NCBI GenBank assembly: GCA_905250115.1
Contig: CAJNOI010000197.1
Span: 5,462-69,461, forward strand
DNA length: 64,000 nt
Direction: 5' to 3'
Source: Adineta steineri
Lineage: Eukaryota; Rotifera; Eurotatoria; Adinetida; Adinetidae
The position numbers and the translations under genes are program-made. The notes under the pieces are model-generated. The model ran no database searches. It worked only from the letters and a program-made list of their open reading frames with translations, and had not been told where the DNA came from. Shown here in pieces: positions 1 through 11,906 of this stretch. How positions within the stretch are numbered: position 1 is the first letter of the stretch; every line of letters begins with the position of its first letter.

Positions 1-174
1 CATTAAATTTATTCCGTAACTGATGATAAAAGTTTCACCGTGTAAATAACGAAAGAGGTAGCATTACTAATGTTTTCATGTATTAAATTTATTCCGTAAC
101 TAACGATGCAAGTTTTACAGTGTAAACAACGAAATAGGTAGAATTATAAATGTTTTCATGCATTAAATTTTGCA
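1..174. repeat. 80-bp tandem repeat at left edge
   Basis: Two full units and the start of a third, each opening with (C/T)ATTAAATTTATTCCGTAA and ending TGTTTTCATG, begin at positions 1, 81 and 161. The period is therefore exactly 80 bp. Units differ by scattered substitutions. The array probably continues to the left of the window. No coding potential is seen. Confidence 0.85.
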
Positions 175-602
175 TTTACGAATTTAAAAAAAAATAATGC
201 CGTTTTACACTTGCGATATAATGAGTTCTAGCTAAGAAGACGTGTCTAGACTTATCCAATCATTAATATTCGAGCGTTTTAAGGGTTAAGAGACACTTGC
301 AATGTTAACAGTGTTAAATGAGCAGTATAATGATTTAAACTTATATATTTTGGAATATCTATCTTTTTTCAATTGTGTAAAGGTGCAAAATACTCATTTT
401 CTTCGCGATCTCACGATGTAACTTTGAATGCATATTCAAAATCTATTATTTATGAGTGCTTTGGAATGTTTTTTTATCTAGCAAAATAATGATATATATA
501 CTTCATATCGAATTGAAAAAGATTACTTTTATCTAGAAAAAAGGAAATCAATATAGCATATTTTTTAATTAGATAAATATGTTCGCATGTTTGTAACAAA
601 TA

Positions 603-655
603 GAGTGTGGGTGTGGGTGCCAAATGAAAAAATTACCCTCATCCATACCCTCACT
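603..655. repeat. TG/CA hairpin element
   Basis: A left arm of GAGTGTGGGTGTGGGTG is followed by a short AT-rich loop and a CA/CCC-rich right arm ending ACCCTCACT. It is the first copy of a dispersed family in this window. The best copies read CATCTTGAGGGTG, then TGGGTG units, a 15-40 nt loop, and the reverse complement ending CACCCTCAAGATG. Confidence 0.75.
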
Positions 656-1232
656 GTTGGAAATTATACAGTTTTCACGACTCTTTTTTTTTTGAATTCG
701 TGCACTGTATAATCAGAGTTCTCGATCGTGGAGTAAAAACTCTTTTGGAATATTAATGAAAAAGCGTTTAAATAATTCCAGTGTGTGAAAGTGAATAACT
801 TATGGGTGCGTTGAAATACAATGTTTTCACGTTTAAGTTTTAGGAAAATTATTGGCTGATAATCGAGGTTTCCGATCGTGAGTGGAAAACATGTTGAAAA
901 TATAGACGAGTAAATGCGACTAGTTTTTGATGCATTTGTGATGTGAAATGTTCATCTAGTACTCGTCCCAAATACCCTCACGTAAAAAAGTTCTGCGTAT
1001 TTTGACATATCTTTTCAATGTGTTTCGCGGTAGTGATTGGGAACCATGATTAGCTTACGAAAACGGTCTACATATTTTTAGCGTTTACCGCGCTTTTGAA
1101 CTTTTTTGTCTTCTTGGGTAGTTGATTAAAATAATTAAAAGATTTTACAAACTGAAATTCTTTTGGTTGATGTTCTTTAGGAAGATTTACTTTTCGATCA
1201 AGTATAAGTTCACACAGAGTAAAATTACTAGT

Positions 1233-1306
1233 AGAGAGTGGGTGTAGGTGATGGTAGACAAAGTGAACGATCCTACCCACACTCACATCCTGACCTCTCA
1301 AGATGG
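1233..1306. repeat. TG/CA hairpin element
   Basis: The left arm GAGAGTGGGTGTAGGTG pairs with a right arm CCTACCCACACTCAC. The right end carries the family border CTCTCAAGATGG. Confidence 0.8.
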
Positions 1307-3638
1307 TAAAATATTTCTCCGTTATGAAAAAAAGGAGTTCATAGTTTTGATTCGTGTTGAAAACAGTCGACTGTATTTTCTTCATCATACTTACTTTTTC
1401 TGTTATTTGGGTTCTCATTTTTAATTTATAGCAATCTTTATACATTTATATTATACATGTACTATCGACTATGATGTATTTCTAAGATGATAATTTATAA
1501 ATATTGACATCAAAATTTTATCTATTAAAACAACGCTTTTACAATATTATTATATGAGATACGGAAAGAATATATCGTCTCTAGTGTACTATACGACTTT
1601 TTAGCGTCGATATTATTACTTTTAATATCTTTAAGGAAATTCGAATAATTAAAGATCAAAATAATCATTATTAATTTGAATATTTTTTTAGAAAGAAGAA
1701 CCAAACTATTGTTTTCAAGCAGGAACGTATAATGTTCTATTTATTACATATGATTGAATACATATAGAAAAATGATTCGTCGAAGTGAGCTCAGAACAAA
1801 CAAAAAATATCTAAACCAGTTTTTTAAATTTCTGATTGAAACAAAAGAAATCCCATTATAGATATATTCTATCCTTGGTTGAATTTGTTGTTGATATTAA
1901 ATAATCAATATTTCCTTGAACATTGACATACAGTATTTTTTATTTTCATTAGCTAAACAAAATAAAAATAATTTATATAAAGCAAATTTTCAAATAAAAA
2001 AAACAGCCTTCATAGCCATTTAAACGATAGATGAGTAATCGATCATGATTTGATGGAAGAATAAATTCAAATAATGAATATTTAATAAGTTCATCTTGTG
2101 AATAATCAAAATATGAATCAATATTTTTTGATACATGAACTATTTTATCAAAAATTCAAATCAAATTTAATCACAAGAAAAAAACAATATGTATTGACTA
2201 GAATAAGAAAATATATCTAAATCGTTTTCTTTATTTAGTTATACTTCAATAACTATTTATAACCATTCATCAATACAAATTATATTACATGGTGGTTTCC
2301 AAGCAAATTCCAGCATAGAATTTTGCAATTTTGGTACAACTAATTTTGTTTTACTCTGCTGAGACGTAAAATTGAAACTTTATTTAATTTCGTATTCTTT
2401 TTTCATTTGTATCAGAAGAATTTTTAATTAAAAGTATATCTTTTCAATTTGTTATTAATTGTATTGATAAATCACGACGACGTTTTTCAGTTTCATTACG
2501 AAATTGTCTTAAAAGTTAATAGATAAATTAATTCTTCAATTATAAAAACGTCACTTCGTTTTAAAACCTTTTTGCTGATGGTTTTATATCATTATTTCTA
2601 AATTAAAAAAATTATTAATTTTCAAAGTTTTTCTAATTGAAAAGAATTACTTTGAATGTAATCGTTTTAATTTATTTATATGTCTATTCATAGTCAAATA
2701 TAACATGTTTTTACCAACTGTAAAGAGAAAAAACAATAACTATACAATTATCGCAAGGAAGAAAAACGAAAAGTAACAATGTATTAAACAATATAGGACG
2801 GAACGAAATTTAAGGAAAGACAAAAGTTCTTTATCATATTCTTAGATATACAGGACCTGAAATATACATATACAGGATTATATCTAGGTTAGGAATAAAT
2901 CTTGCTAATATAATGTTGAATATCTTTGAAAAATATTTATCAGATGTAATTTTATGTTGAATAAGTATTAATACAAATAAAAAACAATCGTTTATTTGAT
3001 ATTTTTTTCGATAAAAAACGAAGATATTTCCGACATAGAATTGATTTATAGAAATAATCTCTTCCAAATTTTAATTTTTTAATTAATCAAAAACATATAA
3101 TTTATATAAGAATTCCAATTACTAATCAATTTATACTGATCTCGAAACAGCCATAGACTATTCAAATTATTATTATAAAATAAAGGAAACTTTTCTTGAT
3201 TCATCTATCTATCTGATCAGTATTATTCAAATTAGAGTACTTACTTACGTCATACTTTCTAATTATTTATAGATTCCCTTCAGTTTTCAGGGTTTTTTTT
3301 AGCGGATAGTTCATATGCCATTGAGATAACTATTTATATATCCTCTTCCTATAAAAATACAAAAGAAGAGAACAAAATATTTGTTAGAGCAATATTCCAA
3401 TGTCTTTTTCAAGTAATCTATTAGTAATAGGAATCGAATGGATGTCACGATATTACAAAACAAAAGGCGTGAAATATTGTATTGATAAATGATTAACATT
3501 TATATATCATACAGATTTACTCTTACAACGATGAAAGTCAACTCATAGAATCAATTTTAATAGTAACTTACTTTCCAATATTCTTTATATGAGTTTTTAA
3601 TTTCTAATTTATTCATCTTGTTAACAACTATTATTTAA

Positions 3639-3700
3639 GTGTGGGTGGGTATAGGTGTGAGCTTTAACTGATATTTACACTCACACCCACATCCTATACA
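3639..3700. repeat. TG/CA hairpin element
   Basis: GTGTGGGTGGGTATAGGTGTGAG pairs with ACACTCACACCCACATCC across a loop of about 14 nt. The outer CTTGAG border is degenerate in this copy. Confidence 0.8.
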
Positions 3701-4201
3701 TAGAGTACTGTTGACAAACTATACAACAATGAAAATTGTTTTTTATTTGTCAGTCATTAAAAATGTATTGTCCCGAACAAATTAGATATTGTATATTTTG
3801 TTTTAAAAAATGTGTTCGAAGATTTTATTTAAGATACATAGTATAATATTAATAGTTACTCTTTGAAAGGTTAAAAAGTTTTATGCAAAATCATTCATAG
3901 ATTGTTATCTTATACACGTAACGGTAGAAAACGTCATTTTACAAAGTATTTTATCTATTTTTTTAACACAAAGTTGTTTTTATTTTAATTTCTTCAATAT
4001 TAAAAGACTAGAGAATAAATTTGTCACCGTCGTTATTGTTATTATCATGTGCAACAACAAAAAAGAATAAACATTATATATCTATTTCTTATCTATGTGT
4101 AGCGCAATAAATAAAAATAAAAGTTACATCATATATATAACTGCATTGTAAAAATATTCTACGAAAAAATCTTATTATAGTCTATCGAAGATTTTACAAC
4201 A

Positions 4202-4968
4202 ATGCAAGATGATCTAAATAAAGAAGCTTCTAATAACTATGGTAATGCCGATTCTAATCAATATCCACCAATGAATCAACCACAATTTGGACCAGGAAAT
4301 ATGTACCCATATGTAATAGATTTCAATTAGAATTTCATGTTTTTTTCTTGAAACAAAAAATCTTGTTTTATTTTCAAAGACTTAACAATGCTGCACCACC
4401 ACCGAGTGGCTATCCAGCACCAGGTCAAGCACCGATGATTCAGCAGCAACGTTTTATTGTTATGCCAAATTATCGATCATGGAATAATATGCAATCAATA
4501 CCTATTGAATCTAATACTAGAGCATTTTTAATCATTTCAGGTATCTTTTATATGATATGGGGTATAATGGCATTAGGTCTGGAAATTGGTATTATTATTA
4601 ATTTTTATTCGACTTATTATAGTGGTATTTGGGCAGGTGGATGTCTTACTGGTGGTGGAATTGGGATGTTGATTATAGCATGCAAGACATCGCACGTTAT
4701 GACTTATTTGATACGAACATTTATTATTATACTGGTTCTTTGTGTATCAGCACTTATTTTATCTATTGTGAATATTTCTGTCTCATATCAATGTAATCCA
4801 GATTCTTATTGGTACAACTATTGTGATCGATTATTAGCCACTAATTTAAAAATAGTTATCTTAGTCTTATTTGTGATTGCTAATATTCATTCTGTAATCA
4901 ATATGTTTGTGATTGGTAAAGTACAAAAAAGAGCAGCAACAGCATCTCTAACAAATATACCAAATTAG
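4202..4968 (+). CDS. four-transmembrane protein with proline-rich N-terminus
   Basis: Two exons are proposed: 4202-4302 and 4380-4968, giving 229 residues. The first exon starts at ATG 4202 and encodes a Gln/Pro/Asn-rich cytosolic leader. The second continues with a Pro-rich segment and then four hydrophobic spans, beginning near AFLIISGIFYMIWGIMAL, with a short cysteine-containing loop (QCNPDSYWYNYCD) between spans three and four. Topology resembles MS4A/CD20-like or other tetraspan proteins, but I see no diagnostic motif. The junction is uncertain: the better-looking donor GTAATA at 4313 is out of frame with the acceptor at 4379, while GTACCC at 4303 keeps frame. The ATG at 4348 lies inside the intron, so an unspliced call would have a wrong N-terminus. 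Confidence 0.7.
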
Positions 4969-5895
4969 TCATAATTAATTATCAGCTTAGCATGATATAA
5001 ACATTTTTTTCTTCAATTAAACATAGTTTTTTTTATCTACTAAATTTCATTGAATCAAATTTATATATAATATTTTGTTTCATTAGATGTGAATATATTT
5101 ATATCGATTAAGTATCTTTGATTTAGTAATTCTTCTATTTAATATAATATGTTAATTCATGTTGACATGAAATGTTTTTCGAATGACGACCGTAGTTTCC
5201 CAAAAGAGATACTCTTCAATTAAACAGCATAGCTATTTAAACAAATGTGCACAACCATTAAATTATTGAAGTTACTGACTCCTTTTTTATAGATTTTCTT
5301 ATCTATTCTTTTATTGTGTGACTGAATATGGAGAACCTGTAAGTTTCTTTTTTTACGAATAGGTATAAAATGATTCAAATTGCTATAATAATTCTTTAAT
5401 AATCCTAGCTTTGAATAGCTCATCAAATGATGTACGTTAAAAAAACAACATATTTCTACGACTGGAGTAACTATTTAAATAATACTAGATATTTTCATTC
5501 AATTTTTACATGCTATTTGAATCAAGTAGTTATTTAAAACCATACATTATTTAAATAACTGATTCCTTCCGTATTGAATTTCGGATATTTTTATCGAGTG
5601 GTTGACTATCAAAAATCTATAAATTTCTTTTTTCGCGATTATTTATCAGACACTTAGAAGTGTTATGATATTTATTTAATAGCTGCTTGTGAATATACAT
5701 ATATGTATTATATGTAAATTGTTAAACTAGCGATGAGATGTTTATAAAAGAATGATGTATTAAAAAGTATTTGTTTTGAAAATGATCCATTTGCGGCAAG
5801 CAATAGTAATATAATATATTAAATTAGCAAGAATTATGCATTTTGAATTTTTGTTTACAATCAATAACGATTGAAATAGCTACGAACTTTCAATG

Positions 5896-5998
5896 TAGGG
5901 TGTGGTTGTGGTTGGGTGTGTATATGAGTACGGGTAAAGTAGAAAACACACCCAAATCCATACCCACAATCACACTCACACCCACCCACATCCTACAC
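5896..5998. repeat. TG/CA hairpin element (long arms)
   Basis: The left arm TAGGGTGTGGTTGTGGTTGG is followed by a CA-rich right arm of about 45 nt ending CCACATCCTACACC. The right arm is longer than the left, which suggests unit expansion on one side. Confidence 0.75.
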
Positions 5999-6078
5999 CC
6001 ATATCAGTTAATAACCATGTCAGTTGGTAACCATCTCAGTTGGTAGCCATGTCAGTTGACACCCATCTAAGATGGTAA
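5999..6078. repeat. 16-bp minisatellite, five units
   Basis: Five consecutive 16-bp units of the form CCAT(A/G/C)T(C/A)AG(T/A)T(T/G)xxxx run from 5999 to 6078. Representative units are CCATGTCAGTTGGTAA and CCATCTCAGTTGGTAG. The array abuts the right arm of the preceding hairpin. A degenerate continuation is visible to about 6110. Confidence 0.8.
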
Positions 6079-6213
6079 TCAAATGACATAGTAGCCATCT
6101 GACTTGAAAGTCGTTCCACTTGGAGATCAACTGATTTGGTATTATAGACTAATTACGCAAAACACAATTGTTGCTTATAGGATCAATTCGGTGAATCTCA
6201 TTATCAGCGAACT

Positions 6214-6289
6214 TCTTGAGGGTGTGACTGTGAGTGTATATCTTCTCTTTGCTTTCATCCACACTCACACTGACATCCTCACACCCACG
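6214..6289. repeat. TG/CA hairpin element
   Basis: The left arm opens with the family border CTTGAGGGTGTGACTGTGAG. The right arm is CCACACTCACACTGACATCC followed by CTCACACCCAC. Confidence 0.8.
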
Positions 6290-6426
6290 TTAACGTTTAC
6301 AATCGTATATGTCTGTCGTAATCAACGACAAAGGTCTGGAATTATATATTAATAAAAGTATGGTGAGCACGAATAGCAAATAAATTGAAAAAACAGAAAG
6401 TTTGAAATAGTATGAAAAAAAATGTT

Positions 6427-7624
6427 CTAGGACTTGTTGTCATCTTTAACCGCTGATGCACCTTTTGATCGCATTTCTATTGCTCCTAAAACAGTTGTCG
6501 TTATTGGTACTGGTGCATGTGTTCCAAAATCTAGTTGTGTTTGAACGGAATGTGATCTTTCTTGATGTGAATCACCAAAAATTCCATAGTATGGCTGATT
6601 CAAGATTTGCTGAAGTTCTTGTGGACTTGGATAGGATATGACAGGTACAGCAGGGACTACCACGTTGTCTTTCGTATGAATACGTAAATTGTTACTAGGA
6701 ATTCCACTGTTCATACCTTTCAATTGCATTATAATACGGCAAAGATTTTCAGCTTGCACTCTCTTTTGTTCAAAATTAGTTGAATCATACTCTGTATTTC
6801 GAACCAAATAGAATTTTAGTTCTGTATTCGGTTGAAATTTATCTCTGAAGAATTGTACACGATCGGCTTCAGAAAGGATACGTGCATTTGATACTGTATC
6901 TAAATTACTGTACTTCGAATATTGTAGATGTATTGTGATAACCCGATGAGCACTCTTTTGTTCAATGACTGTCGTTTCCCGTTGCGGTTCCGGATCATCC
7001 TTACAACAACTACAACACCCATTTTGTGCTACTACAGGTACACGACGTGAATGTTCTTCTGCTTTAACACTCTTCTTAACATCAGAAGTATAATAAATAT
7101 TGATAACATCTTCGACTGGAATCATAAGAACAGTTTCATCTGAGGCCAAATGTTCTTCTTTTGCTTTAGATACAGGATCAAACTGTTTATTATGCTTCTT
7201 TTTGTTCGAAAGCTGTGCCGTTGCATAATCAACATCAGTTTTCTGTGATGAATGATAGTACGTATGAATAGAAAGCATTGGACATGTATACGTCTGATGG
7301 GGTGTTGGGGCACCTAAAAAGATTAAAACATGTTATGCCAAACTATATCATATCTACTCTAAATTTCAGCACATTGTGATAAATAGTTTTGTGAAATCAG
7401 TCGTAAAAGTAGTGAATGTTTTGACGAAACTCAAACAAGCTCGATGGTGAGTAGTTGTTTCTTAGCAGAAGTTTTTGCATCTTTCACTATTCTTCAAGAT
7501 AACACCTACCTGGATAAATAAACACATAGCCATAGGGTGTTTCTGTTGCAACTACATTTTGTGTTTGCACGACAGCCACTGCAGCATCATAAATTTGCGT
7601 TTTCTTACAACACCCGCTTCCCAT
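6427..7624 (-). CDS. dual-acylated cytosolic-face membrane protein, unknown family
   Basis: Two exons on the minus strand (7624-7510, then 7313-6427) join in frame to give 333 residues. The intron is 7314-7509, with donor GTAGGT and acceptor TTTTTAG. The chosen start gives MGSGCCKK, a Gly2 N-myristoylation signal with adjacent Cys5-Cys6, typical of dual acylation and membrane anchoring. A second Cys cluster (GCCSCC) lies near the middle. The rest is polar and lacks membrane spans or a domain I recognise. The in-frame ATG at 7278 lies within the mature protein, so a one-exon model would lose the acylation signal. Function unknown. Confidence 0.82.
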
Positions 7625-9102
7625 TCTTGTTTCTTTTCGCTCTATGAAAGTAAATGATAGTGATATGTTTATTAACAGTCGCTGATATACGTTTATGCAT
7701 TCTTTACTCAACGTATCAATCTGTTATCAACTTTACACATTCGATTTATTCCGCGAAAACGAAAAAGAAAAAAAAACAATTATTCAGACGGCCATAAAAA
7801 CGTGATGGATGTCAGTAAAAAGATTATTTTTGTAAGATGGCGTTAAATTTCTGGTAGAGTTGGTATGAAAGGAGACAACGCGCAGGTACTTTAATTAATT
7901 GTTATGAGGTTCACGTTAAAAATATGATTCTTGTTGGATATCTCATACATGCTCCTCGAAACTACACCCTTGCACAAAAGTCTTTCTCCTCCTCATTTCT
8001 TTACTGTCATACTTTACATAAAATTTATTGCCGAGTAGAGATACGACTTGGGAGTTTTATTTCAATATGTTATCACAATACAATAAAACTTTCAAGGTAT
8101 ATTTCTACTCGGTAATAAATTTTATACAAATTTAAAGCTGTCAAGTCACATATCTACTTGGCAATAAATTTTATGCAAATTATGAGAGCACAGAAATAAA
8201 AAAGGGAGGAAAGACTTTTGTTCATGGGTGTATCTCATATTTAGATCCATTTTTCTATAAAAATTGTTTTTCAAAAGAATTTGAGATTTTTTCGCTGTTT
8301 TTTTGTCTGTTTCACCGGAATTTTTTCGGTACAGCATGTGACTTCAATCGATTAGTTTACCGACGAGTCTAGTTTATCATTTTATAAAAAATATAGAAGT
8401 ATCATAGATGACATCACATGTCGCAAATTTGTAGAGAATATAATAAAATGACTTTCTATAAAAGAAATGTTTTTCGAAGTTGAATTATAAATGACAAACA
8501 TGCCAAATCCTGAGAGGCTTATTTAATATAAGCTGCACGTTATTTTTATCAATACTTTCTCTAGCAATTTATTAATTTTAGTATTACCATAGCAAATAAT
8601 ACTCGTTCTATGATGCACATAATATATATCAATTAGAACGATTCTTTATGAATATTGTTTTTTCTTTCATCACAATTGTTTGATTATCGTATATTGATCG
8701 GAGGATGTTTCCAGAAATGAAAAAACAAAAAAAGCAAACTTCTAAAATTAGTAGAAAAATCGACGGTGAAAATACTTTAGAAACCCATTTTTAATGATCA
8801 AATATGGACCATTTAAAAAGCACGATTAATATATAACTCCACCACATACATTTGCGAAAGAAAACGTTGAAGGATCTCTGATAAAAATAAAACAGAAGAG
8901 AAATAATTTAATCCTGAAAACGTATGATCTTTACATATCATGCTCATCAAACATGTTCTATCATGCAAAAATGACAGATAAAAGTACTTATTTTGTTCTC
9001 TAATAATTTTATTCCTCCTCAATCTATTCATGTAATACATCAAAAGTTTTTCAGAATTTTTACATGTATGCACTAGAGATATTTAAAGAAAATTGTATCA
9101 TA
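7625..9102. other. intergenic with one MITE-like element
   Basis: Apart from an inverted-repeat element at 7962-8236, this stretch shows only AT-rich sequence. The short frames around 7924-8337 arise from that element, and the 8813-9073 frame has no recognisable content. Confidence 0.6.
7962..8236. mobile_element. MITE-like inverted-repeat element
   Basis: The outer arms are imperfect inverted repeats of roughly 90 bp: both carry ACACCC(T/A)TG(C/A)ACAAAAGTC and then CATAAAATTTATTGCC(G/A)AGTAGA. Inside, a third copy of the TTTATTACCGAGTAGA segment lies at about 8085-8130, inverted relative to the left arm. It has no coding capacity. Exact ends and target duplication were not resolved. Confidence 0.65.
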
Positions 9103-10071
9103 TTATGATAAGTGAGCAACAGGTTGTGTGCCAAGTATTGTTCGACCGATTCTTGGTTCTATTGTTATTGTTCTTAGAGGAACAACTTGACTTAGATGTC
9201 GCCAACAAAGAAACGTGTCTTTCATTTTACTTCGCAATTCAGATAATGATGCCAGACAAATAAATGGATATAAATACATTACATAATTACGAAGAGTAAG
9301 TGCTACAATTAAAGGTGTATCTAAATTATATTGTAATAAATTATTTTTCACAATAAAAACCAAGATTGCCCATGGTGCATCACAAATCAAATAGAAAACT
9401 GATGTAAAAATCATTTGAATCATCATTTTGCGATGTTTTTGCCATTGAATTGGTTGATTTAATCTCTGTTTTTGTAATATAACACGTACAATCAATGCAA
9501 TACTAAGAATAGCAATTAGTAAGATGACAATTATATGATGAAGTAGTATGTCTACTGTTGCTATAATTGCATTATTTAATGCACAAGGACTGGGTGGAAT
9601 TCCAGGTATAATATTAAGTGGTGAACTGTCACAAAATGGATTAAAAGTGATCAATATATAGAAGAGTAGACTATAAATGAGTAGTAACATAGGTGGCATA
9701 TAATGAACATAGAATCGTTTCTTTTTGGTTGAAATCCATTGATTATGAAAGATGAGTATGTGTCTTTCGATATTAGCCCAAAGAACTAATATAATCTGAA
9801 TACTATACAGACCATAATCACAGAAATATGAGAAAAGAAAATAAAATCCCATTGGTAACATAAATTGATCAGCAGCAAATCCATAAAAGGTAGTACCAAG
9901 GAATTCTAGTATACGTAGAATAATAAGAATGAGAAGAAGAATGATGATATGATTGTTAAGAGCAGAACGAAGTGTTCGATAAAAAAGAAGACAATAAAGA
10001 ACCAATAGTGAGCAAAGAACACATATTATACTTGAAGCAAAAGCAATCCAAAAATCAATTGGATATGACAT
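9103..10071 (-). CDS. rhodopsin-like (class A) seven-TM G-protein-coupled receptor
   Basis: A single-exon frame of 322 residues from ATG 10071. Seven hydrophobic spans are visible. TM1 lies near residues 8-32 and TM3 ends in LVLWANIERHILIFH, where ERH stands in place of the E/DRY motif. A loop-2 Cys (FNPFCDSSP) is present. TM6 carries FYLICDAPWAI in place of CWxP, and TM7 carries YVMYLYPFICLASLSELR in the position of NPxxY, followed by an amphipathic helix. This intronless, short-loop form is common in the large bdelloid receptor expansions. The ligand cannot be inferred. Acts at the plasma membrane through G proteins by family knowledge. Confidence 0.85.
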   Translation of the reverse strand: MSYPIDFWIAFASSIICVLCSLLVLYCLLFYRTLRSALNNHIIILLLILIILRILEFLGTTFYGFAADQFMLPMGFYFLFSYFCDYGLYSIQIILVLWANIERHILIFHNQWISTKKKRFYVHYMPPMLLLIYSLLFYILITFNPFCDSSPLNIIPGIPPSPCALNNAIIATVDILLHHIIVILLIAILSIALIVRVILQKQRLNQPIQWQKHRKMMIQMIFTSVFYLICDAPWAILVFIVKNNLLQYNLDTPLIVALTLRNYVMYLYPFICLASLSELRSKMKDTFLCWRHLSQVVPLRTITIEPRIGRTILGTQPVAHLS

Positions 10072-11906
10072 TAGAATTGTATGTAAGATTCAAAGTTATT
10101 CGCAAGTAATAATCGACTTCGATGTGTCTATGTAGAATATTCAGTGTAAATGAATGCAGAAAATATCAGAGTTTCCCTTCAATTAGGGAAAAAAAGAGAT
10201 GGAAGAGCTTTTTTTCCTAAATTAATTCATGTATGTTTGATTCTTCCTCTATGATATAAATAAGACAAATCCACTCAAGCACACAACAATTTTATGCTAG
10301 CTTATATTTAGCACGATAATCATCACGTTCTTTTTTTTATCCACTTTCACAAAAAAAATAGTTGCCTATTTGTTTGTATTTTTTGAACGTCCATAGCTGT
10401 CGTCAATCGGGAACTACGAGTGTCATCGTACACTCAATTTCTGTATCTGGTTCTAGAAAAATAGAGATCCATATATCCTGCTTCATAGTTATACTTAGTC
10501 AGATTTGCCACAGGTAGAATAGGAGCAGACATTCAACTGATCACTGTTTTTCATGTTGAAACAATCCTAAACAAACAAAAAAATTAATTAATCTTATAAG
10601 ACGAAAATTAGTTTCAATTTGATTACTTAGATAGATCTAAACAGATAAAAATATTAACTTATTTAATAAATTTAAACATATCATTGAATTTATTCTTGGC
10701 ACATATATACAAATACATAAGGAGGGTGTGGGTGTGACTACTTTTTATCCACCTACACCCACACCCACACCCACACCCATCCCTCAAGATATCTGAATGT
10801 GATCAGAGGATGATGACGATGATACCCACATTACTAAAACAGTATATTATTTCTTTACATCTGTAAAAACACAAAATAATAAATATAATATTCTCATTAT
10901 AAAGTGACTCATTTTATTGATAATTAAAAAATTTCAGAATAGAATAAATGTATATAAAATCCATGTGGCATGTTTCTATAAAGAATTACTTTACTCTTGA
11001 AAAGAAATAGAGAATCGTGATATATGTTAAATGTTTTCTTTGATGCATGATATTAAAATAATATTCAAATAGTTATTTTTGTTTGTCTCAAGGGAAAAAT
11101 CTATTAAATTTTTTTTTCTTCTTCAAAACTTATTACTGAACACTATTGACTATAAAAATAAGTTGCAACAATAATATATATATCATATGTTTTTAGAAAA
11201 AAAGAGTATTCTTTTCAAGCAATATCGTAGGTAAAAACAATAAAAAGATATAGTCTTACTAGAAAGATACCCGACGTATTAAAAAGCTTTTCAGTTCAAA
11301 TTTTATCCACAGGTAGGAAGTATACAGACTTGGAAAAGTCTAAAAGAATATTTTAAAAACATTATATCTCAATAATAGTTAGCCTAAAAATTCTGAAACT
11401 TTGATTTTGTTGAGAAAATAGGATTCGATAGAAATATTCTCGTAAAAAGTCGATATCTAAGCCAAATTACTCCTTACTGATAGACAAAATTTGAACAGAA
11501 AAAGTTTTTATAACATTTCGAGTGGTTCCCTGATTATACTATTTATCTCATGAATGTATGATATTCATAAATATTAGTTTTATTTTTAGCTTGCTAATGA
11601 CAAGAATATAAATGATATTTTCCATAATATATGATATTGTCACTTGAAACATTTTTAAGTTGATTATTCATCCAGAAATTAAATAATAACTTTCAATTTC
11701 AGAGTTTTAAATGAATTTTTATAATAATAGAGCACCTAGATAAATTAATCGATATTTTTTATTCGCTCATACATGAATATCAGAGTTGTAGAGAGAGAGC
11801 CACAATTAATATGAAACTATAAATTAATTTTAAATAAGATTTTTTAAGTAATTCATGTGAACAAATTATTTATTTCATTCTTTATATTATTTAGCTAATA
11901 GTCACA
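10072..11906. other. intergenic, AT-rich
   Basis: No gene supported. One TG/CA hairpin lies at 10721-10790. The remainder is A/T-rich DNA without clear repeats. It includes the promoter side of the divergently transcribed receptor and NHL genes. Confidence 0.6.
10721..10790. repeat. TG/CA hairpin element
   Basis: The left arm GGAGGGTGTGGGTGTG is short. The right arm holds four CCCACA units and ends ACCCATCCCTCAAGAT. The asymmetric arm length again suggests unit gain on the CA side. Confidence 0.85.

Larger units (their letters stand above)
175..4201. other. intergenic, AT-rich, no supported gene
   Basis: Very AT-rich DNA with simple A and T runs. The short open frames here (for example 1068-1445 on the minus strand) have low-complexity products, carry no recognisable domain, and one overlaps a TG/CA hairpin. 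Three hairpins are listed separately. Nothing else is supported. Confidence 0.6.
4969..6426. other. intergenic with hairpins and a minisatellite
   Basis: AT-rich sequence with several copies of TATTTAAATAA-type motifs at 5220-5570. It also holds two TG/CA hairpins and a 16-bp minisatellite, listed separately. The short frames at 5843-6352 lie across these repeats and are not credible genes. Confidence 0.6.
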
